From a bacterium (GTDB lineage Bacteria > Cyanobacteriota > Vampirovibrionia > Gastranaerophilales > Gastranaerophilaceae), in the NCBI GenBank assembly GCA_017433195.1, contig JAFRHR010000016.1:1-50477 (forward strand): 50,477 nt of DNA. Direction: 5' to 3'. Made by a program: the position numbers and the translations under genes. Below, piece by piece: positions 1 to 7,333 of this stretch (the stretch's first letter is position 1; the number at the start of each line of letters is the position of its first letter). A model generated the notes under the pieces. That model was not told where the DNA came from and made no database searches. It worked only from the letters and a program-made list of their open reading frames with translations.

Positions 1-131
1 AAAAAATATAAAAATTTAAAATTTTATATAAAAAATTACCTGTCTCTTCATACGGAATATACATATGTAAATTATATAAAATACAATATTTTAGTCAATT
101 TACAAAAATTAATTAACATTTTTTAATTTAA

Positions 132-159
132 TTGCCAAATTCTTTTGAAGTAATATAAT
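132..159 (+). promoter_or_regulatory. promoter of the MazG-like gene
   Basis: TTGCCA (132-137) and TATAAT (154-159) are separated by 16 bp. The predicted transcription start near 166 lies only about 3 nt before the ATG at 169, and there is no Shine-Dalgarno sequence, so the message may be leaderless or nearly so. Confidence 0.6.
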
Positions 160-168
160 GGACATAAT

Positions 169-594
169 ATGAGAATATCTGCTATTTCATTTAACTGTCA
201 CAGTGTAAATTTCAGGCAGTGTCAACAGCCGGACAATGCCATAGACAGAGCCCTCCTCACTTCAAGAAAGTTCAAACAAAACGGACTAAGAAACGGAAGT
301 GAAAATTTGATGAGCTTTGTTGATGGGGAAATCAAAGAATTTAAAAACGCTGTTATAAATAACGACAGAGATAATATGGAAGAAGAACTCGGAGATGTTT
401 TATTCGATACAATTATGCTTGCAGATTATTACCACATCAATCCGACAAAGGCACTCGAAAGAACAAACACAAAAATCAACAGAAGATTTAATGTAATGAA
501 TGCAATAATTGATAAACCGTTACTTGAATACACATACCCCGAAAGACTCGGTTTATGGGATAAGGCAAAAGAAATTCTTGGTCATAATGACTAA
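169..594 (+). CDS. MazG-like nucleotide pyrophosphohydrolase domain protein
   Basis: The 141-residue protein carries one MazG-type all-alpha NTP pyrophosphohydrolase domain, from about residue 45 to 135. Visible signatures are the first helix with an ExxE pair (EIKEF), the metal-binding EELGDVLF (ExxD) and the following helix with KALERTNTKINRRF, close to the usual RANxKFxxRF. Such enzymes hydrolyse NTPs to NMP and PPi, often as house cleaning. Full MazG has two domains and about 260 residues, so this is the short, single-domain form. The first 40 residues are unlike MazG and contain an ISF...VNF pattern that resembles the start of the protein encoded at 596-2386. The gene stands alone and meets a convergent gene one base past its stop. 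The substrate is not predictable. Confidence 0.75.
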   Translation: MRISAISFNCHSVNFRQCQQPDNAIDRALLTSRKFKQNGLRNGSENLMSFVDGEIKEFKNAVINNDRDNMEEELGDVLFDTIMLADYYHINPTKALERTNTKINRRFNVMNAIIDKPLLEYTYPERLGLWDKAKEILGHND

Positions 595-595
595 T

Positions 596-2386
596 TTATA
601 TAATTCCAAGTTCGTTGTATTTTTGTGCCGTAAAAAGAATAGCATCAGAGAGGTGATTTTGAAGAGATAAAGTTCTTATTCCTAACTCTTTGGCATATTT
701 TTCCGAAATATTTGTACCCGATAAAATCTGATAAGTTTCAGCCAAAAACTCACTAAATTGTCTGAATTTTCTGATTGCAGTAGCAGTTAAATTATCAGTA
801 TTAATATAAACATTATAATAGTTTTTACGATACCGTTTTTCAATATCACCACGAATTTTATTCCCTTCATCGTCTTCTGACAAAAACTTATGGTCAACTG
901 CGTGTCCTAACTCATGTATAAATATGACTTCATCATCAACTGTATTAATTTTATTTTGATCTGACAAATACATGCACTCCACTGCAGAACCAACACCATT
1001 TACACTTATCCCATTCTTCCCGATTATCATAAGCATATCGCCGGGAATTTTTTTAAATAACGGCATTAAATTTTTATCAATTAATTTTTCATCTAAAATC
1101 ATACTTTCTTCTGCCCCTTCTTTATCAAATTTTTTGATAAAAATTTTATCCGAATCAAAAGTCATATCATAAGTTTTATCGTTAAGTTTACTTTGGGTAT
1201 GATTTTCAGAAAGTTTATCAAATTCTCTTACCTGATTAAACAAAACATTTCCGTCTTTATCCTTAACAGTATAAACAGATTTATTAAAGTTACCGTTTTT
1301 TTCAATTGTTTGTTTTGTCATATTTCCGGAAGGCGTAACAAATTCCTTCTCATATCTGTATTCTCCATTTTGTCCGGATTTTTGCAGGTATGCGGATTTC
1401 TTTATATCATGTCCGTCATTTCTCTCTAAGGTTAAAAATTCGGGTCGCATGTATGAAGGATTAATCCTTTCCGAATATAATTTTCTGCCGTCTTTATCAA
1501 AAGCATATAAACGATGCTTCTGCAACTGATGTTCCTCAGCATCTCCGAAACTGTATATTTTTCGTCCGTCAGGAAAAATTCTTCTGGTATTGTATCTGTC
1601 ACCTGAAAATTTCATCGTATCTTTTGAATAAGCTTCAAGCCCGTCATTAACAACATGATAATATGTCAGATCCTCATTACCCCTTAAAACCGAAACTCCT
1701 GCTGCACTCGTTTGTATTCTGAATTTATCTACGTTTTCTCTCAATATTTGTTCAACTTCGTTTTTTGTCATATATCGTTCATCATTAATTATGTGGTCAT
1801 AAACTTTTGTAGAAACTATACCATATAAGCCGTGATCACCGGAATCAACGTTAGAGTATTTTAGGAGTTCACAAATATCATCAACAGAATATACAGGTTT
1901 TCCCTTTTCGTCATTGGCCATCAACATAAAGCTAATACTGTCCGGGCTTTGCCCTTTTACAGCCTCTCTTATCCTTTTAATATCTTTGCCGTTTATACCC
2001 GAACGCATATTGAAATACGATAAAGCCCATTTGTTAAAATGATACCTATCATCGTACTCATCTATTGATATAAGTGATGCAATATCTTCTCCGGACAGAA
2101 GTACCTCGTCTTTGAAATTGTTAACAGGCTTTTTGCATGTTAACAGGTAACATAATGCATCAACAAACTCTTCATTATCATATTTTCCCATATGGTGTTT
2201 AGCTCTTGTTTTTTCAATTTCATCCGTAATAGACTTTATCTCGCCTTTTGAAAAACGTTTTTGCCCGTTAATTTCCTGTTTTTCCAGAAATATTTCTATC
2301 GGATTTTGGACAGAATTTTTACTGCCAAAATTAACATTTTTAGCATAAATACTATTCATATGGATAGCTGTCGACAAAACTTTCAT
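596..2386 (-). CDS. large protein with C-terminal lethal-factor-like zinc metalloprotease domain
   Basis: About 596 residues. The C-terminal 110 residues hold HELGHAVDH followed 50 residues later by SEFLAET. This HExxH...E arrangement with the FLAE context resembles the anthrax lethal factor catalytic domain (His, His, Glu as zinc ligands), so metal-dependent peptidase activity is likely. The middle third has loosely repeated DGRKxYS and DKDGxxL units; I assign no function to it. The longest reading frame starts at 2428, but that ATG lies inside the tRNA terminator hairpin, so I chose ATG 2386. ATG 2359 is equally possible and would place a VNFG motif near the N terminus. No start has a good Shine-Dalgarno sequence. 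No signal peptide is clear. It could be a secreted effector or an intracellular protease; the sequence does not decide. Confidence 0.65.
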   Translation of the reverse strand: MKVLSTAIHMNSIYAKNVNFGSKNSVQNPIEIFLEKQEINGQKRFSKGEIKSITDEIEKTRAKHHMGKYDNEEFVDALCYLLTCKKPVNNFKDEVLLSGEDIASLISIDEYDDRYHFNKWALSYFNMRSGINGKDIKRIREAVKGQSPDSISFMLMANDEKGKPVYSVDDICELLKYSNVDSGDHGLYGIVSTKVYDHIINDERYMTKNEVEQILRENVDKFRIQTSAAGVSVLRGNEDLTYYHVVNDGLEAYSKDTMKFSGDRYNTRRIFPDGRKIYSFGDAEEHQLQKHRLYAFDKDGRKLYSERINPSYMRPEFLTLERNDGHDIKKSAYLQKSGQNGEYRYEKEFVTPSGNMTKQTIEKNGNFNKSVYTVKDKDGNVLFNQVREFDKLSENHTQSKLNDKTYDMTFDSDKIFIKKFDKEGAEESMILDEKLIDKNLMPLFKKIPGDMLMIIGKNGISVNGVGSAVECMYLSDQNKINTVDDEVIFIHELGHAVDHKFLSEDDEGNKIRGDIEKRYRKNYYNVYINTDNLTATAIRKFRQFSEFLAETYQILSGTNISEKYAKELGIRTLSLQNHLSDAILFTAQKYNELGII

Positions 2387-2426
2387 ACTTACATAAAACA
2401 GGTAAAAAAAATTTTTGCTATAAAAC

Positions 2427-2458
2427 AAAAAGACTTTAGATTTATACTAAAGTCTTTT
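2427..2458 (-). terminator. intrinsic terminator of tRNA-Pro
   Basis: Arms at 2427-2439 and 2447-2458 form a near-perfect stem (AAAGACTTTAG with CTAAAGTCTTT). On the minus strand it is followed by a T run, immediately after the tRNA 3' end. It covers the first ATG (2428) of the downstream reading frame and so argues for a later start of that gene. Confidence 0.8.
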
Positions 2459-2461
2459 AAA

Positions 2462-2538
2462 TGGTCGGGATGACAGGATTTGAACCTGCGACCCCCTCGT
2501 CCCAAGCGAGGTGCGCTACCAAGCTGCGCTACATCCCG
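2462..2538 (-). tRNA. tRNA-Pro (anticodon UGG), CCA encoded
   Basis: The minus strand folds as a complete tRNA. The acceptor stem is CGGGATG paired with CATCCCG, the D arm contains AGCTTGGTAGC, the anticodon stem CCTCG/CGAGG encloses the loop CTTGGGA (anticodon TGG), and the T arm has the conserved GGTTCAAATCC. The discriminator A is followed by an encoded CCA (complement of 2462-2464). UGG reads all four proline codons or most of them by wobble. It is followed by its own terminator. Confidence 0.96.
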
Positions 2539-2556
2539 ATATTAAGTTGTCATGTT

Positions 2557-2636
2557 GTAGCGCACCTCCGGTGCTACCTCTCTCAAAACGATACTTAATC
2601 GTTTTGTTCGGCACAGTCAAGCTGCGCTACATCCCG
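2557..2636. repeat. scrambled partial copy of tRNA-Pro upstream of the gene
   Basis: The 19 bases at 2618-2636 are identical to 2520-2538, the 5' end of tRNA-Pro, in the same orientation. In addition 2557-2568 (GTAGCGCACCTC) is an inverted copy of 2508-2519, the D-arm segment of the same tRNA. Between them lie two hairpins: an imperfect one at 2557-2577 and a perfect 8-bp stem at 2585-2592/2598-2605. The copy cannot form a tRNA. It may be the remnant of a duplication or of an integration event, or a structured leader of the tRNA transcript. Confidence 0.7.
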
Positions 2637-2741
2637 GTCTACTCGGCACATTTTTATAAAATGAAACCTATATTTAATTATCAATTACAATAATTATAAT
2701 ATTTAAAAAATTTTTTACAATACTCTTATATTCTTTTGATA

Positions 2742-2750
2742 TGATAAAAT
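2742..2750 (+). promoter_or_regulatory. extended -10 promoter of rsgA
   Basis: TGATAAAAT is an extended -10 (TGn plus TAAAAT at 2745-2750). Seven bases after it is 2757, exactly the A of the rsgA ATG, and there is no Shine-Dalgarno sequence. A leaderless mRNA is therefore likely. No convincing -35 box is seen. Confidence 0.55.
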
Positions 2751-2756
2751 TATTTT

Positions 2757-3758
2757 ATGACCAAAGGGCAAGTATATAAAATACATTCTGACTTTTACTA
2801 TGTTGAGGCAGATAATGTTTCACACGAATGTAAACTGCGTGAAGTTCTAAAAAAACAGGGACAAAAAGTCCTTGTCGGAGATTTTGTGGAAATAAATAAC
2901 GGTCACATAGAAAAAGTTCTACCCCGTAAAAACTTCATAAAACGTCCGTCTGTTGCAAATATAGATACTGTTATCGTAGTTTCTGCAATAAAAGAACCTG
3001 AACTCGATTTTACACAGTTAAATCGATATATTTCATTTGCAAAGTATTTTAATTTAGATACAAAATTATGTTTCAACAAAAACGACTTGTCCTCTGATGA
3101 TTCAATTATTGAAAAGATATTCGGAATATATGAACCTTTGGGGTACGACATAATTTTTACATCAGCAATTGAAAGGATAGGATTAGAGGACTTTAAAGAA
3201 ATTCTTGAAAACAAAATCTCTGTTCTCTGCGGAAATTCTGGAGTAGGCAAAACGACACTTATAAATGCACTTAACCCTAACCTTAAACTCAAAACAGGAG
3301 AAATCAGCGAAAAAACGCATAGAGGGACACACACAACACGTCACAGTGAAATCATAAAAATCACGGACAACATAAAAATTATTGATACACCGGGCTTCAG
3401 TAACTTAAAGTTCGATTTTCTGTTACCAAATGAAATTGACAGACTTTTTCCGGAAATTCATCAGTACAGTCACGATTGCAAATATCCGGACTGTCTTCAC
3501 ATAAATGAAGATAACTGTTCGGTGCTTGAAAACATAGAAAATATCAACATTTCAAGATATGAAAGTTACACAGAATTCGTCAAAGAAGCCTCTGAATACA
3601 AAAAACAAATAAAATTTAACGGGCAGAAAACCGAAACACAACTTAAACAGCAACACAACAAAGATTTTGTAAAAATAAACAGAAACAAAAGGCAGGAAGC
3701 GAGAAACACGCTTAAACAAAAGTTAAATAAAGGCAACGACTATGAAGAACTATATTGA
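2757..3758 (+). CDS. rsgA: ribosome small subunit-dependent GTPase A
   Basis: RsgA/YjeQ is a circularly permuted GTPase that checks late maturation of the 30S subunit. The motif order is diagnostic: an OB-like N-terminal region (about 1-70), then G4 NKND (107-110) and G5 TSA (135-137), then the P-loop GNSGVGKT (159-166), DTPGF (210-214), and a C-terminal zinc knuckle with C241, C246, H248 and C254. The length of 333 residues is normal. The basic, Gln/Lys-rich tail fits rRNA binding. The 3' end overlaps ispA by 17 bp, so the genes are co-transcribed. Confidence 0.96.
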   Translation: MTKGQVYKIHSDFYYVEADNVSHECKLREVLKKQGQKVLVGDFVEINNGHIEKVLPRKNFIKRPSVANIDTVIVVSAIKEPELDFTQLNRYISFAKYFNLDTKLCFNKNDLSSDDSIIEKIFGIYEPLGYDIIFTSAIERIGLEDFKEILENKISVLCGNSGVGKTTLINALNPNLKLKTGEISEKTHRGTHTTRHSEIIKITDNIKIIDTPGFSNLKFDFLLPNEIDRLFPEIHQYSHDCKYPDCLHINEDNCSVLENIENINISRYESYTEFVKEASEYKKQIKFNGQKTETQLKQQHNKDFVKINRNKRQEARNTLKQKLNKGNDYEELY

Positions 3759-4614
3759 AATAATAAATAAAAATTTAGATGAATTTCTGAAAGTAAAATA
3801 TCCGCCTGAGATATTTGAAGCAATGAGATATACAGTTCTTTTACCGGGAAAAAGACTTCGCCCTGTTTTTTGTCTTGAAACATGTCGTCTTGCAGGCGGA
3901 AATATAGAAGATGCAATTCCTACAGCCTGCGCCATAGAAATGCTCCACGCACAGAGTCTTATACATGACGATTTACCTTGTATGGATAATGATGATTTCA
4001 GACGAGGAAAGCCTTCAAATCACAAAGTTTTTGGGGAAGCAAACGCTGTACTTGCAGGGGATGCTTTAATATCTTTTGCACCTCAGGTTATTATTGAAAA
4101 CACAAAAAATGTACCTGCTGATACACTTCTGAAAGTAATAAATGAATACTGTATCGCTGCAGGCTGCTACGGAATTATTGCAGGACAGGTTGCTGATATT
4201 CAGGCTGAAAATTTTAATTATAAAAATTTTGAAAACCCCGAAGAAAATCTGAACTTTATCCATAAAAACAAAACTGCAGCACTATTCAAACTTGCCTTAA
4301 AATCAGGCGCACTAATAGGAAACGCAAGCGATGAATTTATGTGTGATATTTTGGATTTTGCAGAGGCATTCGGGATGGCTTTTCAAATTTATGATGACAT
4401 AATTGATGAAATTTCAACCTTTGATAAATTAGGTAAAACAGTCGGAAAAGACAAAGATGAAGGGAAACTCACATACGTTTCACTTTACGGACTTGATAAT
4501 GCCAAATGTAAACTTAATTGCCAGATAACAAGAGCATATGATATAATCGGAAAGTACAATTCGGATATATTCAATTCCGCTATTGGCAAATTGGGAGAAG
4601 GAACAAAAAAATAA
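3742..4614 (+). CDS. ispA: polyprenyl diphosphate synthase (farnesyl/geranylgeranyl type)
   Basis: Trans-prenyltransferase that condenses IPP with allylic diphosphates. Visible motifs are GKRLRP (36-41), the first Asp-rich motif DDLPCMD (76-82) with the following RRGKP, and the second Asp-rich motif YDDIID (217-222), then GKD. The 290-residue length and the spacing of the first Asp-rich motif fit the short-chain bacterial IspA family making C15 or C20 products; the chain length is not certain from sequence. It overlaps rsgA by 17 bp and its stop overlaps the next start by one base, so this is a tight three-gene operon. Confidence 0.92.
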   Translation: MKNYIEIINKNLDEFLKVKYPPEIFEAMRYTVLLPGKRLRPVFCLETCRLAGGNIEDAIPTACAIEMLHAQSLIHDDLPCMDNDDFRRGKPSNHKVFGEANAVLAGDALISFAPQVIIENTKNVPADTLLKVINEYCIAAGCYGIIAGQVADIQAENFNYKNFENPEENLNFIHKNKTAALFKLALKSGALIGNASDEFMCDILDFAEAFGMAFQIYDDIIDEISTFDKLGKTVGKDKDEGKLTYVSLYGLDNAKCKLNCQITRAYDIIGKYNSDIFNSAIGKLGEGTKK

Positions 4615-5093
4615 TGATTTTTTACAACAACGGTTTAGAGGCATTACTCGTAGGGTTTACAGCAGCATTTTTTGCACAGGCAATTAAGTTTTTTCAGCAT
4701 CTGATAACAAAACGAAAAGTTGATTTAAGACTTTTGGCTACTACAGGAGGAATGCCAAGTTCTCACAGCGCAGGAGTAATAGGACTTGCAACAATAATTG
4801 GCTTAATAGCAGGTTTTGATTCTCTTGAATTTGCTGTTGCCTTTGGATTTGCATGCGTAGTTATGTATGATGCAGCAGGCGTTAGACGTGCTGCAGGAAA
4901 ACAGGCTGCCTGCCTTAACAGGATTTTGGAAGATTTTTATAAACACGACATGAACCAACTCGGCGGAAAATTAAAAGAATTGCTTGGTCATACTCCGCTT
5001 CAGGTATTTTTGGGTGCAGTTTTTGGATTTGTTTATGCATATTATATGCATATTTACTGTTTAAAACGCTGGTTTTTCCCCGAACTATTTTAA
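4614..5093 (+). CDS. divergent PAP2 family membrane protein (DUF212)
   Basis: A 159-residue integral membrane protein with about four hydrophobic segments. The conserved GGMPSSHSAGVIGLAT stretch and the following VMYDAAGVRRAAGKQA match the DUF212/divergent PAP2 family found in cyanobacteria and many other bacteria. The SSHS part resembles the phosphatase signature of PAP2 enzymes. Coupling to ispA suggests a lipid or prenyl-phosphate role, but that is inference. The start codon overlaps the ispA stop (TAATG). It converges on the pilin cluster with a 7-bp gap and no clear terminator. Confidence 0.88.
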   Translation: MIFYNNGLEALLVGFTAAFFAQAIKFFQHLITKRKVDLRLLATTGGMPSSHSAGVIGLATIIGLIAGFDSLEFAVAFGFACVVMYDAAGVRRAAGKQAACLNRILEDFYKHDMNQLGGKLKELLGHTPLQVFLGAVFGFVYAYYMHIYCLKRWFFPELF

Positions 5094-5100
5094 TTTGCAA

Positions 5101-5598
5101 TTATTTATCTGAGCCACCACCAACAACTACAATAGGCTCCTCACCCTCAGGTTCTGGCTCATCCGGAACAGGGTCCGGTATCGGATCACCTATTACACAA
5201 TCCAAACCTTTACCACTTGATATTGTATAAGTATTGGTTAAATTTCCCGGGAATGTAGCAACAAAATCATTTCCGTTTTTTGTAATAACAGTATTATCTG
5301 TCATTGTTATAGATAATTGATTATTAGATAAAGTACCTTTAAGGTAAGGTGCCATTTGCAAAATAGTAACGTTTTTTATACTGTTAACTCTATTTGCAGC
5401 CGCAGCAGCAGTCACTGCAGAATCTATCAACTCACAGTATTTATTGGTATAAGATTCTGTACGGAAAGCCGGAATTGATTTTGATAACGATATAACCAAA
5501 ATACTTAAGAAAGCTACAATCGAAATAACTATAAGCATTTCAACCAATGTAAAAGCTTTTTTATAACCTATATTATTTTTAGATAAACTATTATTCAT
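5101..5598 (-). CDS. type IV pilin-like protein (prepilin N-methylation signal)
   Basis: The prepilin signal KKAFTLVEMLIVISIVAFLS, preceded by a short basic leader, is cleaved by prepilin peptidase before the F in related proteins. The rest is a small pseudopilin head. Cysteines in NKYCELIDSA and GLDC match those in the three neighbouring paralogues and could form a disulfide. The C terminus is Pro/Glu/Gly-rich (DPVPDEPEPEGEEP). It is the last gene of the run, 20 bp after the preceding paralogue, so probably co-transcribed. The family includes pilins and type II secretion pseudopilins; which of these applies is undecided, as no assembly gene is in the window. Confidence 0.85.
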   Translation of the reverse strand: MNNSLSKNNIGYKKAFTLVEMLIVISIVAFLSILVISLSKSIPAFRTESYTNKYCELIDSAVTAAAAANRVNSIKNVTILQMAPYLKGTLSNNQLSITMTDNTVITKNGNDFVATFPGNLTNTYTISSGKGLDCVIGDPIPDPVPDEPEPEGEEPIVVVGGGSDK

Positions 5599-5618
5599 AA
5601 ACTTTCAGCACAAATAGA

Positions 5619-6143
5619 CTAAGGTACGTCAGGATCTGGACCCGGACCAGGATTTGGATCAGGATCAGGATCAGGAGCTGGATCCGGATCTGTTGTTTCA
5701 TTTTCACCGTTAAGTTGAGCAGTAAGCGTATTAATATATGCTTGGCAGTTGATTCCTTCATAAGAAGGATTTACTGTATAAGCCGCTGCCTGTACATGTG
5801 TATTATCCGGGAAGGTAACATTTATAGTAGCAGAAGTGTTATCAACTATAGTTGATTCACCTAATATAGCTCCGTCTTTAAATGTATTGGTTGTAGTATC
5901 TATCTGCAGATACGGAACCAAGTTGGCACGAGTCATACTATTCATATAATTAGTACTGTTCAAACTTTGATCTACCCATAATTGTTCAATTGCTGAATCC
6001 AAAATATTACAATACTTTGCATGAGAAGCAATTGTTCTTCTTTCAAGCAATCTCGTTCTTAACCCGGGTAGTGTAATCGCTGCAATTACACCGATTATAG
6101 CTAATGCTAAAAGCAATTCAGCCAAAGTAAAGCCTTTTTTCAT
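5619..6143 (-). CDS. type IV pilin-like protein with Asp-Pro tail
   Basis: It begins with the prepilin signal KKGFTLAELLLALAIIGVIA and the conserved LPGLRTRL. Then come AKYCNILDSAI and, near the end, GINCQ, the cysteine pair shared by all members of this cluster. The C terminus is a low-complexity PDPDPDPNPGPGPDPD tail of about 25 residues, possibly a flexible extension. A GGAG ribosome binding site lies 7-10 bases before the ATG. It is likely a surface or periplasmic pilus/pseudopilus subunit. Confidence 0.85.
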   Translation of the reverse strand: MKKGFTLAELLLALAIIGVIAAITLPGLRTRLLERRTIASHAKYCNILDSAIEQLWVDQSLNSTNYMNSMTRANLVPYLQIDTTTNTFKDGAILGESTIVDNTSATINVTFPDNTHVQAAAYTVNPSYEGINCQAYINTLTAQLNGENETTDPDPAPDPDPDPNPGPGPDPDVP

Positions 6144-6230
6144 ATTAATCTCCTTATATATTATCTGTAAGTTAATGATAGCATATATGTATTTAATTTA
6201 CAATACAAACAGATACTGCATTCAAAATTA

Positions 6231-6420
6231 CTAAGGTGCTTGCTCAGCTGCGCCATTTTGTCTGCAATCAATTCCTTCCATTGAGTCATCTATTGTATAT
6301 ATTCTTGAATTTATATTTAAATTATCAGGGAATTCAACAGTTATACTATGATTGTCTCCAATTGAATGTACAAGACTGCCGTCTTTCATTTCACACCTTC
6401 CATGAGCATTATTATTAACC
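6231..6420 (-). pseudogene. remnant of a duplicated pilin 3' end
   Basis: This segment is an offset tandem copy (175 bp, roughly 80% identical by eye) of the 3' part of the adjacent pilin gene. It encodes CEMKDGSLVHSIGDNHS...SRIYTIDDSMEGIDCRQNGAAEQAP, parallel to the upstream gene's CEMKDGSLVHSIAEDYT...SMEGIDCRENGA. It has no prepilin signal and no convincing start. Since 175 is not a multiple of three, the copies are in different frames. The simplest reading is that a partial tandem duplication gave the upstream gene a new stop (after NGA) and stranded the original end, AAEQAP, here. Confidence 0.7.
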
Positions 6421-6831
6421 TTAAGCGCCATTTTCTCGGCAATCAATTCCTTCCATTGAGTTATCTATTGTATATATTCTTGAAGTTATATTTAAACTTT
6501 CGGGAAAATCAACTTGTATTGTATAATCTTCGGCAATTGAATGTACAAGACTGCCGTCTTTCATTTCACACCTTTCATGAGCATTATCTACATCAATCCC
6601 TTGTAGCTGAGCATATAACTGTGCCGTAGTAATATCAGTTGCATGTTCCAAATCATTTGCAAACATTGCCTGCCTTATAGCACCATCTAATATATTACAA
6701 TATTTTGCATACCAGGAAGCGGCCTTTCTTGCGCCCATATTGGATTTCAGACCGGGCAGGGTTAGGGCGGCTATTATTCCGATAATTGTTAATGTTATTA
6801 AAACTTCTGCAAGTGTGAATCCTCTTTTCAT
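6421..6831 (-). CDS. type IV pilin-like protein
   Basis: A 136-residue prepilin with KRGFTLAEVLITLTIIGIIA, LPGLKSNM, AKYCNILDGAI and a C-terminal GIDC motif, so the same layout as its three neighbours. It ends abruptly in CRENGA, whereas the duplicated fragment downstream continues six residues further, so the present stop looks acquired. A ribosome binding site (GGAG) precedes the ATG. Probably exported and processed by prepilin peptidase; its target fibre is unknown. Confidence 0.85.
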   Translation of the reverse strand: MKRGFTLAEVLITLTIIGIIAALTLPGLKSNMGARKAASWYAKYCNILDGAIRQAMFANDLEHATDITTAQLYAQLQGIDVDNAHERCEMKDGSLVHSIAEDYTIQVDFPESLNITSRIYTIDNSMEGIDCRENGA

Positions 6832-6849
6832 ATTGTTCTCCTATTACAT

Positions 6850-7266
6850 TTATTCTTCAGGTTCATCTTCGACACCGTTGTTTGTACATTCTAATCCGCC
6901 AAGTTCATCATTAATCGAATAGTATCTCACTGGAATCCCCATAGTTTGTGGGAATGTAACAGTAAAATGTTTTCCGATTTTCGTAACTGTAACTCCATCT
7001 TTAAAAGTTAAAGATTCATCCCCTTCTTTTTGAGCACTAAGTGCAACAAGTAATTGATCTCGAGTCAACTCAGATGGATTATCTAAACGTAATCTGACAA
7101 GTGTTTGTGCAATAGCATTGTCTAAAATATAACAATACTTGGCATACATTGCATCTGATTTTTTTATATTAGTCCCCGACTTAAGCCCTGGTATTACAAC
7201 TGCAGATATAACCCCAATTATAGCCAACGTCATCAATACTTCCGATAATGTAAAACCACGTTTCAT
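6850..7266 (-). CDS. type IV pilin-like protein, first gene of the cluster
   Basis: A 138-residue prepilin with KRGFTLSEVLMTLAIIGVIS, IPGLKSG, AKYCYILDNAI, a KDGVTVTKIGKHFTVTFP beta segment and a C-terminal GLEC pair member. It has the best promoter of the cluster directly upstream and a GAGGAG ribosome binding site, so it is probably the first gene transcribed of four. The pattern of one Cys after the N-terminal helix and one near the end is conserved in every member. Confidence 0.86.
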   Translation of the reverse strand: MKRGFTLSEVLMTLAIIGVISAVVIPGLKSGTNIKKSDAMYAKYCYILDNAIAQTLVRLRLDNPSELTRDQLLVALSAQKEGDESLTFKDGVTVTKIGKHFTVTFPQTMGIPVRYYSINDELGGLECTNNGVEDEPEE

Positions 7267-7287
7267 ATAATCTCCTCAGATAAAGAC

Positions 7288-7316
7288 ATTATAACATATG
7301 AGCATGCCTTTTACAA
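7288..7316 (-). promoter_or_regulatory. promoter of the pilin-like cluster
   Basis: On the minus strand TTGTAA (7316-7311) and TATAAT (7293-7288) are separated by exactly 17 bp. The predicted start near 7281 gives a leader of about 15 nt containing GAGGAG before the ATG at 7266. Confidence 0.7.
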
Positions 7317-7333
7317 GATAATTCAGAATTATA

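Noticed and set aside
99..112. A minus-strand match to the shared box (TTAATTTTTGTAAA) upstream of the MazG-like gene
   Set aside because: It points away from that gene, toward the left edge, and no start codon with an open frame lies about 90 bp downstream within the window. It may serve a gene outside, or be a chance AT-rich match.
2511..2693. 60-codon frame across tRNA-Pro and its scrambled copy
   Set aside because: It reads the antisense of a tRNA and its repeat, and has no ribosome binding site.
2903..3334. Long antisense frame inside rsgA (143 codons)
   Set aside because: Opposite to a well-identified gene with all motifs intact; such shadows are common in low-GC sequence.
5640..5690. 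GGATCAGGATCAGGA-type short repeats as a possible CRISPR or regulatory repeat
   Set aside because: They encode the Asp-Pro tail of a pilin-like protein in frame; there are no spacers.
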